Positions 10,354 through 19,919 of a DNA stretch of 64,000 bases are shown here, piece after piece (position 1 is the first letter of the stretch; each line of letters opens with the position of its first letter). The notes under the pieces were generated by a model. That model saw only the letters and a program-made list of their open reading frames with translations, had not been told where the DNA came from and did not search any database. Source of the DNA: Bacillota bacterium (GTDB taxonomy: Bacteria > Bacillota > Clostridia > Christensenellales > UBA1242); assembly GCA_009780065.1 (NCBI GenBank), contig WRAS01000003.1:1-64000 (forward strand), read 5' to 3'. A program made the translations under genes and the position numbers.

Positions 10354-10362
10354 ATATTAGCA
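10354..10362 (-). promoter_or_regulatory. Extended -10 promoter, leaderless
   Basis: TGCTAATAT, five bases, then ATG at 10348. No ribosome-binding site. Confidence 0.65.
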
Positions 10363-10388
10363 TATTTAAAACGGATGTTAAATCAATA

Positions 10389-10622
10389 TCATTGTGATTT
10401 AATTTTGTGGGCGTAGGTATTCACTTTGGTAAAAATCCCATATCTGCGACACATGTAAATCAAATTCAATTCACTTTGCGTCAATCCGCTTTGTGCCACT
10501 GCCTTTTCCCTTAGTGCGTTTAACTCGGCAATTTGCTTTTCATTCGCTGTATCAATACTTGTTCCTGTTGATTTCCATTCAAACATTAGATTACAGTATT
10601 GGATTAAATATGATTTTGTCAT
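10389..10622 (-). CDS. Small hypothetical protein
   Basis: This 77-residue protein is helical and charged, with no recognised domain. It diverges from the XRE regulator at 10689. An extended -10 TGATATCAT sits five bases before its ATG, which is the best evidence that it is real. It may be a target of, or partner to, the neighbouring regulator. Confidence 0.6.
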   Translation of the reverse strand: MTKSYLIQYCNLMFEWKSTGTSIDTANEKQIAELNALREKAVAQSGLTQSELNLIYMCRRYGIFTKVNTYAHKIKSQ

Positions 10623-10627
10623 GCGCT

Positions 10628-10636
10628 ATGATATCA
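10628..10636 (-). promoter_or_regulatory. Extended -10 promoter, leaderless
   Basis: TGATATCAT, five bases (AGCGC), then ATG at 10622. Confidence 0.6.
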
Positions 10637-10643
10637 GCCGAAA

Positions 10644-10671
10644 TGACCGATGTCAAGCCATTTTGACCGAT
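10644..10671. promoter_or_regulatory. Candidate XRE operator: direct repeats
   Basis: The octamer TGACCGAT occurs at 10644-10651 and 10664-10671, a 20-bp period (two helical turns), between two divergent promoters. The XRE protein encoded immediately to the right is the obvious candidate to bind it. Confidence 0.4.
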
Positions 10672-10672
10672 T

Positions 10673-10681
10673 TGATTTAAT
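10673..10681 (+). promoter_or_regulatory. Extended -10 promoter, leaderless
   Basis: TGATTTAAT, seven bases, then GTG at 10689. Confidence 0.5.
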
Positions 10682-10688
10682 GTGTATT

Positions 10689-10898
10689 GTGAATAATTTC
10701 AAAGAAAGATTAAAAGAACTTCGTGCGGAAAAAGAATTAAAGCAATCACAAATGGCACAAGTATTAAAAATACGCGAAGCAACATATTCAAATTGGGAAC
10801 AAGGTCGCAGAGAACCAAATATTGACGCAATTCTTATGCTTGCAAGTTTTTTCAATGTAACAGCAGGTCAACTCTTGGGTAGTGAGCCACTGCAATAA
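10689..10898 (+). CDS. XRE-family helix-turn-helix regulator
   Basis: This 69-residue DNA-binding protein is a single Cro/CI-type HTH. The helix-turn-helix spans about residues 16-37, from SQMAQVLKI to YSNWEQGRREP, and FFNVTAGQLLG follows. I chose the GTG at 10689, giving VNNFKERLKELR, because the extended -10 lies seven bases upstream and an earlier ATG would overlap it. It probably represses its own promoter and the divergent small gene through the direct repeats between them. Confidence 0.85.
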   Translation: MNNFKERLKELRAEKELKQSQMAQVLKIREATYSNWEQGRREPNIDAILMLASFFNVTAGQLLGSEPLQ

Positions 10899-10907
10899 AT
10901 CATCCAA

Positions 10908-10975
10908 AAGCGCCCCCATATCATCATTGGTTCGAAATCGTGTTATGTCGTAATTGCTATGTTGTACATATCTTT
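10908..10975 (-). pseudogene. Remnant of a second copy of the 352-residue membrane-protein gene
   Basis: About 70 bases here resemble 10252-10332, the 5' coding part of that gene. Shared blocks are AATCATCCAAAA, CGCCC and CGAAATCGTGTTAT. Gaps and stops prevent an open frame. It looks like the residue of a local duplication. Confidence 0.5.
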
Positions 10976-11204
10976 ATTGTTCTGGCTCGGAAATTCCGTT
11001 TTGTTTCAAATGACTTTTATATGTGTTTGTTATATGTGATATTTCTTGTTTGATTGATTCTATAGCTCTATTTCTAGTTTCATCGTTTTGAAGATGTTTT
11101 TTGGCGTCCTCACACCATCTCGCAACCACCTTTATTTCGTGAAAAAGTTTTACCTTTTCTGAATCTGCCTTTGCGCCAGAATGTTTGTTGTGTTCGTCAA
11201 TCAT
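10974..11204 (-). CDS. Continuation of the phosphotransferase in another frame, or small overlapping gene
   Basis: An open frame of 76 residues starts at an ATG inside the last codons of the upstream phosphotransferase (ATGATTGA overlap). It reads as charged, helical sequence with HNKHS, ARWCEDA and a hydrophilic C-terminus. Content and position suit the missing C-terminal helices of that phosphotransferase, so a one-base frameshift is my preferred reading. A separately translated, coupled gene is also possible. Confidence 0.5.
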   Translation of the reverse strand: MIDEHNKHSGAKADSEKVKLFHEIKVVARWCEDAKKHLQNDETRNRAIESIKQEISHITNTYKSHLKQNGISEPEQ

Positions 11205-11901
11205 GGGCCCACATAACATCGTACCTGTCTCCAAATGCAAAATCACGATAGATGTTATATTCGCCCATAATCTCGAAATCAATAATTGAAAAGTTATCTG
11301 TTTTTTCATCGTACAAAATATTCCTGGCTTGAACGTCGCCATGGCATAACACTGGCTCTTCATCACCAGTATCACGGTTTTTGAATGCATTAATTTTTTG
11401 TAAAAGTTTTTTTTGATCAATTTCACACAAACCGTCTTTAAGATATTCAAAATATTCTTCCAATGGAATATCACGGTTTTGGGGTGCAGGTTGCACTCCT
11501 TCAATTGGTTGACTATGACAAAAGCCAAGAAATTCTCCCAACTGCTGTGCAAGTTTTTGATTTTGTTCTGGCGTCAATTGCTTACCTGCAATTTCCTCGC
11601 CAAGATATTTTTCAATCATAAACCCGTCACCAATTTTAACAAGTTGTGGCAGGTTTATATCACCCGTAAAATCTGCAAATTTGTCTTGGATAATTTTATA
11701 TGCAGCCTGCTGTTTATTTAACCACTGGTTTATATCTTTTTCACCGCGCGGTACTTTTAATACAAAACTTGCGCCGTTTTTATCTTCCAGCAAAAACGCA
11801 AGGGTACTTGCCCCTCCGCCAAGTTCCCCACCCAGTAATCTTTTTATTTCGTATTCATCACCAACAAGTTGTTGATATTCTACAAATTCATTTTGATTCA
11901 T
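11197..11901 (-). CDS. Aminoglycoside phosphotransferase-like kinase (possibly frameshifted)
   Basis: This 234-residue APH/choline-kinase-fold protein has the ATP-binding Lys in FVLKVPRG (about 48-55), the catalytic loop CHGDVQARN (about 188-196) and the metal-binding IIDFE (about 206-210). The substrate is unknown; small hydroxyl compounds are usual. The protein stops soon after FAFGDRYDV, where family members usually continue with more helices. Those helices appear in the overlapping frame at 10974-11204. A promoter with -35 and -10 sits seven bases before the ATG. Confidence 0.8.
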   Translation of the reverse strand: MNQNEFVEYQQLVGDEYEIKRLLGGELGGGASTLAFLLEDKNGASFVLKVPRGEKDINQWLNKQQAAYKIIQDKFADFTGDINLPQLVKIGDGFMIEKYLGEEIAGKQLTPEQNQKLAQQLGEFLGFCHSQPIEGVQPAPQNRDIPLEEYFEYLKDGLCEIDQKKLLQKINAFKNRDTGDEEPVLCHGDVQARNILYDEKTDNFSIIDFEIMGEYNIYRDFAFGDRYDVMWAHD

Positions 11902-11908
11902 TTACCCC

Positions 11909-11937
11909 ATTTTATCTTAAAAAATGGTTAAAATCAA
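11909..11937 (-). promoter_or_regulatory. Promoter of the phosphotransferase, near-leaderless
   Basis: TTGATT and TAAAAT are 17 bp apart. The ATG follows 7 bases after the hexamer. Confidence 0.6.
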
Positions 11938-11939
11938 TA

Positions 11940-12467
11940 TCATATCAGTATCGCCATAATTCCATAAACAATTAACGCAACACCCGAGATTATCACGCCA
12001 ACAAGTTGCGGTGTACGTCTGAGATATTTTGCAAGCAAAAACGTTACCGTACAATATACAAAATGCGCGCCTGCCACAACGACTGGTATTATGATTGTGG
12101 TTATATCCAACGCAAGTGTCAATCCGATTGTTATGAACATTGCCTCGATGCTCATGAATATGCCGGTTAGGGCTATGTTCTTGGATTCGCTTCCCCGTCC
12201 TTTTGCCCTGCGTGTAAATAATAGATAATATCCAATTACCCACAATCCAAGTGTTATAAACAATACGCCAATCAAAATATCAAGCTCTATATCAATCACA
12301 TCACCAATTAAAACACCCAAAAAGTATCCCAGCAAGCAAAGGACAAATAATCCAATGTTAATAAAAACAATGTGCCAAAACTTGCACTTTTTTTCCGCAC
12401 CAAAAGATATCCCAATAAACAAGGCATCAATTGAAACCAATAAACATGCCGCAATTACTATCCACAT
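11940..12467 (-). CDS. MntP/YtaF-like six-helix membrane protein
   Basis: This 175-residue integral membrane protein consists of six hydrophobic helices in two similar halves. Each half begins with a small acidic motif: SIDALFIGISFGA at residues 12-24 and SIEAMFITIGLTLA about 100 residues later. That arrangement is typical of the manganese exporter MntP and of the sporulation-associated YtaF. YtaF fits the sporulation genes in the window, but manganese export cannot be excluded. Its promoter puts the -10 TACCAT five bases before the ATG. Confidence 0.75.
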   Translation of the reverse strand: MWIVIAACLLVSIDALFIGISFGAEKKCKFWHIVFINIGLFVLCLLGYFLGVLIGDVIDIELDILIGVLFITLGLWVIGYYLLFTRRAKGRGSESKNIALTGIFMSIEAMFITIGLTLALDITTIIIPVVVAGAHFVYCTVTFLLAKYLRRTPQLVGVIISGVALIVYGIMAILI

Positions 12468-12472
12468 ATTTC

Positions 12473-12502
12473 ATGGTATGGGTTGATTTAAATAGTTGTC
12501 AC
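12473..12502 (-). promoter_or_regulatory. Promoter of the YtaF/MntP-like gene, leaderless
   Basis: GTGACA and TACCAT are 18 bp apart; five bases separate the hexamer from ATG. Confidence 0.5.
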
Positions 12503-12506
12503 ATTT

Positions 12507-12956
12507 CTATATTTCTTGTGAGAATTCGTCTTTTGATCTTTCAGATGGTTTTTCTTCTATAATTTCTTGAATCCATGTTGGGTCAAATTCATCCATTGGT
12601 ATTGCATATTCAGTTTTGGTTTCTTCGCCATATATACCTTTGCCCTCGTATCGATTTAATATTTCGTCAGGAATATCAATCACAACAATACAATTTCCAC
12701 CTGGTGTAATTTTACTTTTTGACCAACTTTCTGCATGTGCCCTTTCTTTGAAAAAATGAACATAATTTTTACCCACTTGATATTCAAAATTATTAAGTCC
12801 AAGTTTCTCAGATTTAGTCTGTGGGATAACTTCTGTTCCCACTTGTGGCACAAAACCTTTACCAGTATAGAAACTTAGATCACTTTCTGTATGTAACAGT
12901 TTGTTTTGTTTCAAGCCCTTTAATTTATCTATGGGCATTGATCTATACACTAACAT
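12507..12956 (-). CDS. Hypothetical protein, possible ADP-ribosyltransferase-like fold
   Basis: I do not recognise this 149-residue protein with certainty. It opens with VYRSMP, has YVHFFKERAHAESW in the middle and TEYAIPMDEFDP.WI near the end. An early Arg, a central aromatic-rich strand and a late Glu are reminiscent of ADP-ribosyltransferase-like domains, but this is only a pattern-level guess. An extended -10 five bases before the ATG supports the start. Confidence 0.6.
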   Translation of the reverse strand: MLVYRSMPIDKLKGLKQNKLLHTESDLSFYTGKGFVPQVGTEVIPQTKSEKLGLNNFEYQVGKNYVHFFKERAHAESWSKSKITPGGNCIVVIDIPDEILNRYEGKGIYGEETKTEYAIPMDEFDPTWIQEIIEEKPSERSKDEFSQEI

Positions 12957-12961
12957 AATAA

Positions 12962-12970
12962 ATTATAGCA
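12962..12970 (-). promoter_or_regulatory. Extended -10 promoter, leaderless
   Basis: TGCTATAAT, five bases (TTATT), then ATG at 12956. The upstream side abuts the T-tract of the gyrA terminator. Confidence 0.7.
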
Positions 12971-12973
12971 TAT

Positions 12974-12997
12974 AAAAAGAGGCTATACGCCTCTTTT
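12974..12997 (-). terminator. Terminator of gyrB-gyrA
   Basis: AAAAGAGGC and GCCTCTTTT pair around TATAC, just after the gyrA stop. The U-tract is TTTTTATAT. Confidence 0.85.
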
Positions 12998-13000
12998 AAA

Positions 13001-15493
13001 TTACTCTTCCGTTGGAACCTCGAATTCGCCACCCTCACCCTCTTCGCCTTCCGTTTGTGCTTGGGCAACTGCGACACAGATGACTTTGCTGTTTTGATTT
13101 TTTATGCGCATGATTCGAACACCTTGGGTGTCACGACTGATCTTTGATATTTCACGTGCACGTGTTCGGATAATTGTACCGTCGTCACTTATCAACATTA
13201 CGTCTTGGTCTGGGCGAACCTGTTTAAGGTTAACCAATGGACCTGTTTTTGCGTTGAATATACCCGCCTTTATACCTTTACCCGCCCGTGATTGCAGACG
13301 ATAGTCATCCACATCGGAACGTTTACCATAACCGTTGGCACTGACTGTCAAGATTTCGTAATCCGGCAACAACACCGTCATATCCACAACATAATCCTTA
13401 CCACCTGCATCCAGTTTAATACTCTTAACACCTGCCGCGGTTCTGCCCATATTTCGGACGTCTTCTTCACTGAAACGGATACATTTACCGGTACTGGACG
13501 CCATTAGGATTTCATCGCGACCGCTGGTACGTTGAACGGATACCAATTCGTCGCCTTCTTCTTTGAAAGTGATCGCAATTTTCCCGTTACGCTTGATACG
13601 TTTGAATTCACCAATATCGGATTTTTTAATTACACCGTTTTTTGTTGCCATCATAATGTGACCCAGGTTATATTCTTCGACCGGAATACATGATGTCACA
13701 CGCTCGCCTTCGCCAAGTTGCAACAGGTTCACAATCGCACGGCCTTTTGTATTCTTTGCGGCCTCTGGAACCTCGTACGCCTTTATACAGAACACACGCC
13801 CAAGGTTAGTAAAAAACAACAAATCATGGTGTGTGTTTGTCACAAACAGATCTTCGACAAAGTCTTCTTCCCTTGTTGCATGGGTTTTCACACCCTTTCC
13901 ACCGCGACGTTGTGCCTTGTATTCGGCAAGCGGCAAACGCTTTACATATCCAAAGTGTGACATAGAAACAACAATGTCTTCTTTATCAATCAAATCGCCA
14001 ATTTCAATTTCGCCAAAGTCATGGCTGATTTCTGTGCGACGTTCTTCACCGTATTTATTTTTAACCTCGGTAAGTTCTTTTCTGATGATATCCAGAACTT
14101 TTTTCGGAGACGCCAAAATGGATTTAAGTTCTGCGATAAGTTCGGTAAGTTCTTTTAATTCTTGCTTAATTTTCTCAACCTCAAGTTTTGCAAGACGCGC
14201 AAGACGCATATCTAATATTGCAACTGCCTGACGTTCGCTTAGGACGAATTTTTCACAAAGTTTGTTCTGGGCGTCTTGTCTATCGTCACTGGTTTTAATT
14301 ATTCGGATAACCTCATCAATTTTTGCAAGAGCAATTACAAGACCCTCTAAGATATGTGCGCGTTCTTGAGCCTTTTCCAAATCAAACTTTGTTCGACGAA
14401 CGATAACCTCTTTCTGGTGATCAAGGTAATGCACAAGCATTTCTTTTAAATTAAGAAATTTTGGTTCGTTTCCAACAAGTGCCAAAAAGATAATACCACT
14501 GGAAACCTGTAGTTGTGTGTGTTTATAAAGTGCGTTTAAAACGACCTGAGCCTGAGCCTCGCGCTTTAGAGTAATAACAATTCGCAACCCGTGTCTGTCA
14601 CTTTCTTCGTTAATTCCATTAATTCCATCTATTTTTTTGTCTTTTACAAGGTTTGCAATATTTTCGATAAGTTTTGCTTTGTTAACCTGGAATGGTATTT
14701 CTGTCACCACAATTTGTTTGTCTTCTATTTCACATCTTGCACGACACACCACACCACCACGGCCGGTTTTGTATGCATGACGCAACGCCTGACGTCCCAT
14801 AACCACCCCACCGGTTGGAAAGTCAGGGGCTGGAATAATTTTGATCAATTGATCAACGGTTACGTTTTCGTCGTCAATTATTGCGATTACACCGTCAATA
14901 ACCTCGTTCAAGTTATGTGGTGGAATGTTTGTTGCCATACCAACCGCGATACCATCCGAACCATTTACCAAAAGGTTTGGAAAGCGTGCAGGCATAACTG
15001 CCGGCTGTTGTTCAGTTTCGTCATAGTTTGGTATGAAATCCACCGTGTCTTTGTCAATCTCGCGAAGAAGTTCAGACGATATTGGAGACAAACGTGCCTC
15101 GGTATAACGCATAGCAGCCGCGTTATCACCATCAATAGAACCAAAGTTTCCGTGTCCATCAATCAAAGGCGCACGCATCGAGAAATCTTGTGCCATACGC
15201 ACCAATGCATCATAAATTGATGAATCCCCATGCGGGTGATACTTACCCATTGTTTCACCGACAATACGCGCGGATTTTTTGTATGGTTTATCATGCGCAA
15301 CACCCAATTCATGCATAGCATACAAAATTCGACGGTGAACAGGTTTCAAACCATCACGCACATCCGGAATTGCACGAGACACGTTAACCATCATTGCATA
15401 CGACATAAACGAATTTTTTAATTCGTTTTCAATTCGTACCTTTATAACACGGGTTTTGTCTGTGATTTCCTGCATTTCGATTTCTTCGCTCAT
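13001..15493 (-). CDS. gyrA: DNA gyrase subunit A
   Basis: This 830-residue subunit breaks and rejoins DNA in negative supercoiling. The catalytic Tyr is in [10 protein letters not shown], and the quinolone-determining region reads [18 protein letters not shown] with Ser and Asp in sensitive-type positions. The C-terminal beta-pinwheel repeats run from about residue 505 to 800, including the GyrA-box QRRGGKG. The final 20 residues are acidic. The ATG has AAGGAG upstream and the gene lies 47 bases after gyrB, in the same operon. Confidence 0.97.
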   Translation of the reverse strand: MSEEIEMQEITDKTRVIKVRIENELKNSFMSYAMMVNVSRAIPDVRDGLKPVHRRILYAMHELGVAHDKPYKKSARIVGETMGKYHPHGDSSIYDALVRMAQDFSMRAPLIDGHGNFGSIDGDNAAAMRYTEARLSPISSELLREIDKDTVDFIPNYDETEQQPAVMPARFPNLLVNGSDGIAVGMATNIPPHNLNEVIDGVIAIIDDENVTVDQLIKIIPAPDFPTGGVVMGRQALRHAYKTGRGGVVCRARCEIEDKQIVVTEIPFQVNKAKLIENIANLVKDKKIDGINGINEESDRHGLRIVITLKREAQAQVVLNALYKHTQLQVSSGIIFLALVGNEPKFLNLKEMLVHYLDHQKEVIVRRTKFDLEKAQERAHILEGLVIALAKIDEVIRIIKTSDDRQDAQNKLCEKFVLSERQAVAILDMRLARLAKLEVEKIKQELKELTELIAELKSILASPKKVLDIIRKELTEVKNKYGEERRTEISHDFGEIEIGDLIDKEDIVVSMSHFGYVKRLPLAEYKAQRRGGKGVKTHATREEDFVEDLFVTNTHHDLLFFTNLGRVFCIKAYEVPEAAKNTKGRAIVNLLQLGEGERVTSCIPVEEYNLGHIMMATKNGVIKKSDIGEFKRIKRNGKIAITFKEEGDELVSVQRTSGRDEILMASSTGKCIRFSEEDVRNMGRTAAGVKSIKLDAGGKDYVVDMTVLLPDYEILTVSANGYGKRSDVDDYRLQSRAGKGIKAGIFNAKTGPLVNLKQVRPDQDVMLISDDGTIIRTRAREISKISRDTQGVRIMRIKNQNSKVICVAVAQAQTEGEEGEGGEFEVPTEE

Positions 15494-15540
15494 AGTTTCT
15501 CCTTACCTTTCTTCTCCCCCAAATCTACTATCTGTATAAA

Positions 15541-17466
15541 TTACACCTCAAGGTTTTCGACGTACGCTGCGGCATTTTCACTGATAAAGTCGCGGCGCAG
15601 TTCGGGTTTATCCCCCATCAGAGTACTAAATATCTCGTCCGCCATAAATGCATCTTCCATGGTTACCTGTAACAATGTTCGTTTTTCGGGATTCATGGTG
15701 GTCTCCCAAAGTTGAATTGGCATCATTTCACCAAGACCCTTGTATCGTTGCAATGCTGTACCGCTTTTACCATTCTTGGCAAAATATCTTTCTAACTCGC
15801 CATCGCTGTAGATATATGTTTCGCTTTTCCCACGCGTAACTTTGTAAAGCGGTGGTTGAGCAATATAAACATGTCCACCCTCGATAAGTGGTCGCATGAA
15901 ACGATAAAAGAATGTTAGCAACAAAATTCGAATGTGACTTCCATCCACATCCGCGTCAGTCATTATTATAATTTTGCCGTAGCGTAATTTGTCTTTGTTA
16001 AAGTCCTCTTGGATACCGCAACCGAACGCAGTAATCATGTTTTTAATTTCGGCATTTTCCAATACCTTTGCAAGTCGTGCTTTTTCCACGTTAAGGATTT
16101 TACCGCGTAATGGCAATATTGCCTGGAATCTTCTGTCACGGCCTTGCTTTGCACTCCCCCCTGCACTGTCTCCCTCGACCACATATATTTCACACTTACT
16201 TGCATCTTTTTCTGTACAATCCGCAAGTTTGCCTGGCAAGGTTGTGCTTTCCAAACTGGATTTTCTGCGGGTTAATTCTTTTGCATTACGGGCGGCATCA
16301 CGGGCGTTTCGGGCACTGATACACTTTAATATTAGATCACGCGTGTCTTTTGGATTTTCCTCTAGATATCTGCCAAACTCATCCGTCATGGCTTTTTCAA
16401 CCTCACCACGCATAAACACGTTACCAAGTTTTGTCTTTGTCTGCCCTTCGAATTGTGGGTCTGTTAGCTTTACACTGACGATTGCAACGATACCTTCTAA
16501 ACAGTCATCTATAGAAAGTTTATCGGCTTCGTTCTTTAATTGACCTGTTTTCTTTCCGTAGTCGTTTATAACTTTGTTAAGGGCATTTCGAAAACCAATC
16601 AAATGAACCCCACCCTCTTCTGTGTTTATGTTGTTCGCGTAAGTGTGAATGTTCTCGGCGTATCCATCGTTATATGCAAAAGCAATCTCGACGGAAGAAT
16701 TTTTGCCCTCTTTATCGATATAAATCGTGTTTGGAATAACACGATTTTTGTTACGGTTAAGGAAATCTACGAATTCCACAATACCACCGGCATAACAGAA
16801 TTCGTCTTTTCGTTGACGACCTGGGCGCTCGTCCCTTGCGATTATTTTCAAACCTTTGTTAAGAAAAGCAACTTCGCGCAAACGGGTACGCATGGTATCA
16901 TAGTTAAAATCTACACTTTCGAATATTGTTTCATCTGGCATGAATGATATTTTTGTTCCACGCTTTTTAGTACTACCAACTTGAGCCAGCGCACGCTGCG
17001 GGATACCACGGTTGTATGTTTGCTTAAACTCTTTCCCTTCTTGCCATACGATAACATCCAACCATTCACTAAGGGCATTCACCACCGCCAAACCAACACC
17101 GTGCAAACCACCACTGACTTTGTATCCACCATCACCAAATTTACCACCAGCATGCAGTTTTGTCAGAACAACCTCAACCGCACTTTTCTTTTCGGTTTTG
17201 TGCATTCCGGTTGGAATACCACGCCCATTGTCGGTAACAGAAACAGAGCCGTCTTTGTTAATGACAACCTCGATTTCGGTACAATGTCCTGCAAGTGCTT
17301 CGTCCACACTGTTGTCTACTATCTCGATTATAAGGTGGTGAAGACCACGTAAATCCGTTGTTCCGATATACATACCAGGACGCTTACGTACGGCGTCCAG
17401 ACCCTCTAATACTTGAATTTGGTCGCTTCCGTACTTGGTTGATATTTTAGAAATTGTCTCTTTCAT
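15541..17466 (-). CDS. gyrB: DNA gyrase subunit B
   Basis: This 641-residue ATPase subunit has the GHKL motifs EIVDNSVDEA, DNGRGIPTG and GGLHGVG. The TOPRIM acidic residues lie in EGDSAGGSAKQGRDRRFQA and DADVDGSHI, and the C-terminal ends in the usual region. Start choice: the ATG is 8 bases after an extended -10 TGGTATAAT. The AAGGATT in between gives only a minimal leader. It heads the gyrB-gyrA operon, divergent from pflB. Confidence 0.97.
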   Translation of the reverse strand: MKETISKISTKYGSDQIQVLEGLDAVRKRPGMYIGTTDLRGLHHLIIEIVDNSVDEALAGHCTEIEVVINKDGSVSVTDNGRGIPTGMHKTEKKSAVEVVLTKLHAGGKFGDGGYKVSGGLHGVGLAVVNALSEWLDVIVWQEGKEFKQTYNRGIPQRALAQVGSTKKRGTKISFMPDETIFESVDFNYDTMRTRLREVAFLNKGLKIIARDERPGRQRKDEFCYAGGIVEFVDFLNRNKNRVIPNTIYIDKEGKNSSVEIAFAYNDGYAENIHTYANNINTEEGGVHLIGFRNALNKVINDYGKKTGQLKNEADKLSIDDCLEGIVAIVSVKLTDPQFEGQTKTKLGNVFMRGEVEKAMTDEFGRYLEENPKDTRDLILKCISARNARDAARNAKELTRRKSSLESTTLPGKLADCTEKDASKCEIYVVEGDSAGGSAKQGRDRRFQAILPLRGKILNVEKARLAKVLENAEIKNMITAFGCGIQEDFNKDKLRYGKIIIMTDADVDGSHIRILLLTFFYRFMRPLIEGGHVYIAQPPLYKVTRGKSETYIYSDGELERYFAKNGKSGTALQRYKGLGEMMPIQLWETTMNPEKRTLLQVTMEDAFMADEIFSTLMGDKPELRRDFISENAAAYVENLEV

Positions 17467-17474
17467 AATCCTTG

Positions 17475-17483
17475 ATTATACCA
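17475..17483 (-). promoter_or_regulatory. Extended -10 promoter of gyrB, near-leaderless
   Basis: TGGTATAAT, eight bases, then ATG at 17466. Confidence 0.7.
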
Positions 17484-17613
17484 TAAACCGACCTATTTTG
17501 GCTAGTACTTAATGAAAATTTATCGCTTTTTTTACCCTAAATTTAAACAAAATACGGCAAAATTAGGTGCTAAACAGTAGGTGATTTATGGTTTTTGGAT
17601 ATAATAAATTTTA

Positions 17614-17643
17614 TTGAAAATCTTTGCGCTTTGCTGTTATACT
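17614..17643 (+). promoter_or_regulatory. Promoter of pflB
   Basis: TTGAAA and TATACT are 18 bp apart, with TG one base before the -10. The leader is about 27 nt and carries GGAGG. A second TATAAT lies at 17600-17605. Confidence 0.5.
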
Positions 17644-17676
17644 TTAATTAAAATAGATTGCATATCGGAGGTAATT

Positions 17677-19911
17677 TTGACAAAAGAAGTATGGGAAGGA
17701 TTTACACAAGGCAACTGGCAAACCGAAATTGATGTTGCCGAATTTATCAAGAAAAACTATACCCCTTACGAAGGCGATGGTAAATTTTTGGCAAATGCGA
17801 CAGACGCAACCAATATACTTTGGAAAAAGGTCTCGGATTTAAAAAAACGCGAAAATAAAAAAGGCATACTCTCTGCGGAAACAAAAAAACCCTCTGGCAT
17901 CACCTCGTATGGTCCGGGATACGTAGATGCGGAATTGGAAAAAATTGTTGGATTACAAACGGACAAGCCGCTTAAACGTGCGATTTTCCCATATGGGGGT
18001 CTTCGTGTTGTGCAAAAGGCATTAGAGGAATATGGATACAAATTAAACCCACGTACCGAAGAGATTTTCAGCAACTATCGCAAAACACACAACGCAGGCG
18101 TTTTTGATGTGTATACGGACGAGATGTTACGGGCTCGCAAAAGTGGTATTATTACTGGGCTTCCGGATGCATATGGACGCGGGCGAATTATCGGTGATTA
18201 TCGTCGCGTTGCGCTTTATGGAACAAAAAAATTAATTGAACAAAAAATGCGCGAGAAAAAAGTTGAAAACTGTGCATTCATGTTTGACCACACTATAATA
18301 ACCCGCGAAAATATCAGCGAAGGTATCCGTGCACTACAGGAATTGGAACAGATGGCAAAGTCATACGGTTTTGATATCAGCCAACCTGCAACAAATGCAC
18401 GCGAAGCAATTCAATGGACGTACTTTGCATATTTGGCTGCAATAAAACAACAAGACGGTGCAGCAATGAGTTTAGGCCGCGTTTCAACTTTTTTAGATAT
18501 ATATATCGAACGCGACATTAAAAATAAAACCCTAACCGAAGTCGAAGCACAAGAGTTAATAGACCATTTCATAATGAAACTAAGAATGGTTAGGTTCTTG
18601 CGTACCCAAGAATATAATAAACTATTCTCTGGCGACCCAACATGGGTTACCGAATGTATCGGAGGAATGGGTGAAGACGGCAGAACCATGGTAACAAAAA
18701 CCAGTTTCCGGTTTTTACACACACTATATAATCTTGGACCTGCACCCGAGCCAAATCTGACAGTTCTTTGGAATACCCAATTACCCGAAAAATTTAAAAA
18801 CTATTGCGCCCAAGCCTCTATCGACACAAATTCAATTCAATACGAAAGCGACGATCTTATGCGTAATTATTGGGGAGACGATTATGCGATTGCGTGTTGT
18901 GTTTCTGCTATGAGGGTTGGAAAGCAAATGCAATACTTTGGGGCAAGGGCTAACCTTGGAAAAGCATTACTCTATGCCATTAACGGCGGGCGTGATGAAA
19001 TCAGTGGAGAGCAAATCAGCCCAAAATTTGAACCGATAACCGATGAATATCTAAACTTTGACGAGGTTATGTCTAAACTGGATACCACATTTGAATGGCT
19101 GGCATGTTTATACATGAGCACCCTTAACGTAATTCATTACATGCATGACAAATATAATTTCGAAAGTCTACAACTCGCACTGCACGATTCGGAAATCTTG
19201 CGAACCCAAGCCACAGGTATTGCCGGGCTGTCCGTTGTGGTGGATTCGCTTTCCGCGATAAAACATGCACGCGTCCATGTAATCCGAAACGAAAGTGGTC
19301 TGGCAATTGATTATGTGGTCGAGGGGGACTACCCCGCTTTTGGCAATAACGATCCGGAAATAAACGAACTGGCATCCACAATTGTGCAAAAATTTATGAC
19401 AATGTTACAAAAACATCACACATACCGCGGCGCAACACCAACCATGTCTATATTAACAATTACATCCAATGTTATTTACGGTGAAAAAACCGGTGCAACA
19501 CCATGCGGTAGAAAAAAGGGTGAACCATTCGCACCTGGTGCAAACCCAATTCACGGACGCGATAAAAAAGGTGCAATTGCGGCTATGGCATCTGTATCCA
19601 GTCTTCCTTATTCACACGCTAAAGATGGAATTTCATATACGTTCTCTATTACTCCAGAGGCACTTGGGAAATCAAAAGATTCGCGCGTCCAAAATCTTGT
19701 ATCTATGCTGGATGGTTATGTTCGTGACAAAGGTCATCACATAAATGTGAACGTCTTTGACCGCGAGACATTGCTAGACGCAATGCAAAAACCCGAATTG
19801 TATTCACAACTAACTATTCGGGTCTCTGGTTATGCGGTCGAATTCACTAAACTCTCCCGTCAACACCAGTTAGAAGTAATTGCGCGAACTATTCACTGCA
19901 AGATGTGTTAA
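17677..19911 (+). CDS. pflB: Formate acetyltransferase (pyruvate formate-lyase)
   Basis: This 744-residue glycyl-radical enzyme converts pyruvate and CoA to acetyl-CoA and formate under anoxia. The paired active-site cysteines are in IACCVSAMR, and the radical glycine is in RVSGYAVEF near the C-terminus. The start is TTG with GGAGG five bases upstream; the region before it is promoter. Its activase follows 8 bases after the stop. The enzyme implies mixed-acid fermentation by an anaerobe. Confidence 0.97.
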   Translation: MTKEVWEGFTQGNWQTEIDVAEFIKKNYTPYEGDGKFLANATDATNILWKKVSDLKKRENKKGILSAETKKPSGITSYGPGYVDAELEKIVGLQTDKPLKRAIFPYGGLRVVQKALEEYGYKLNPRTEEIFSNYRKTHNAGVFDVYTDEMLRARKSGIITGLPDAYGRGRIIGDYRRVALYGTKKLIEQKMREKKVENCAFMFDHTIITRENISEGIRALQELEQMAKSYGFDISQPATNAREAIQWTYFAYLAAIKQQDGAAMSLGRVSTFLDIYIERDIKNKTLTEVEAQELIDHFIMKLRMVRFLRTQEYNKLFSGDPTWVTECIGGMGEDGRTMVTKTSFRFLHTLYNLGPAPEPNLTVLWNTQLPEKFKNYCAQASIDTNSIQYESDDLMRNYWGDDYAIACCVSAMRVGKQMQYFGARANLGKALLYAINGGRDEISGEQISPKFEPITDEYLNFDEVMSKLDTTFEWLACLYMSTLNVIHYMHDKYNFESLQLALHDSEILRTQATGIAGLSVVVDSLSAIKHARVHVIRNESGLAIDYVVEGDYPAFGNNDPEINELASTIVQKFMTMLQKHHTYRGATPTMSILTITSNVIYGEKTGATPCGRKKGEPFAPGANPIHGRDKKGAIAAMASVSSLPYSHAKDGISYTFSITPEALGKSKDSRVQNLVSMLDGYVRDKGHHINVNVFDRETLLDAMQKPELYSQLTIRVSGYAVEFTKLSRQHQLEVIARTIHCKMC

Positions 19912-19914
19912 TAT
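19906..19914 (+). promoter_or_regulatory. Extended -10 promoter of pflA overlapping the pflB stop codon
   Basis: TGTTAATAT contains the pflB TAA stop. Five bases later comes the pflA ATG, and no ribosome-binding site is present in the 8-base gap. Confidence 0.55.
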
Positions 19915-19919
19915 TGGTT

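Noticed and set aside
11205..11552. N-terminal extension of the frame at 10974
   Set aside because: It runs inside the phosphotransferase, whose motifs are in the other frame.
14591..15220. Open frame of 209 codons on the plus strand
   Set aside because: It is antisense to the conserved part of gyrA; its open length follows from gyrA codon use and its composition is not protein-like.
15989..16543. Open frame of 184 codons on the plus strand
   Set aside because: Antisense to gyrB, no binding site or promoter, low-complexity Ser/Leu composition.
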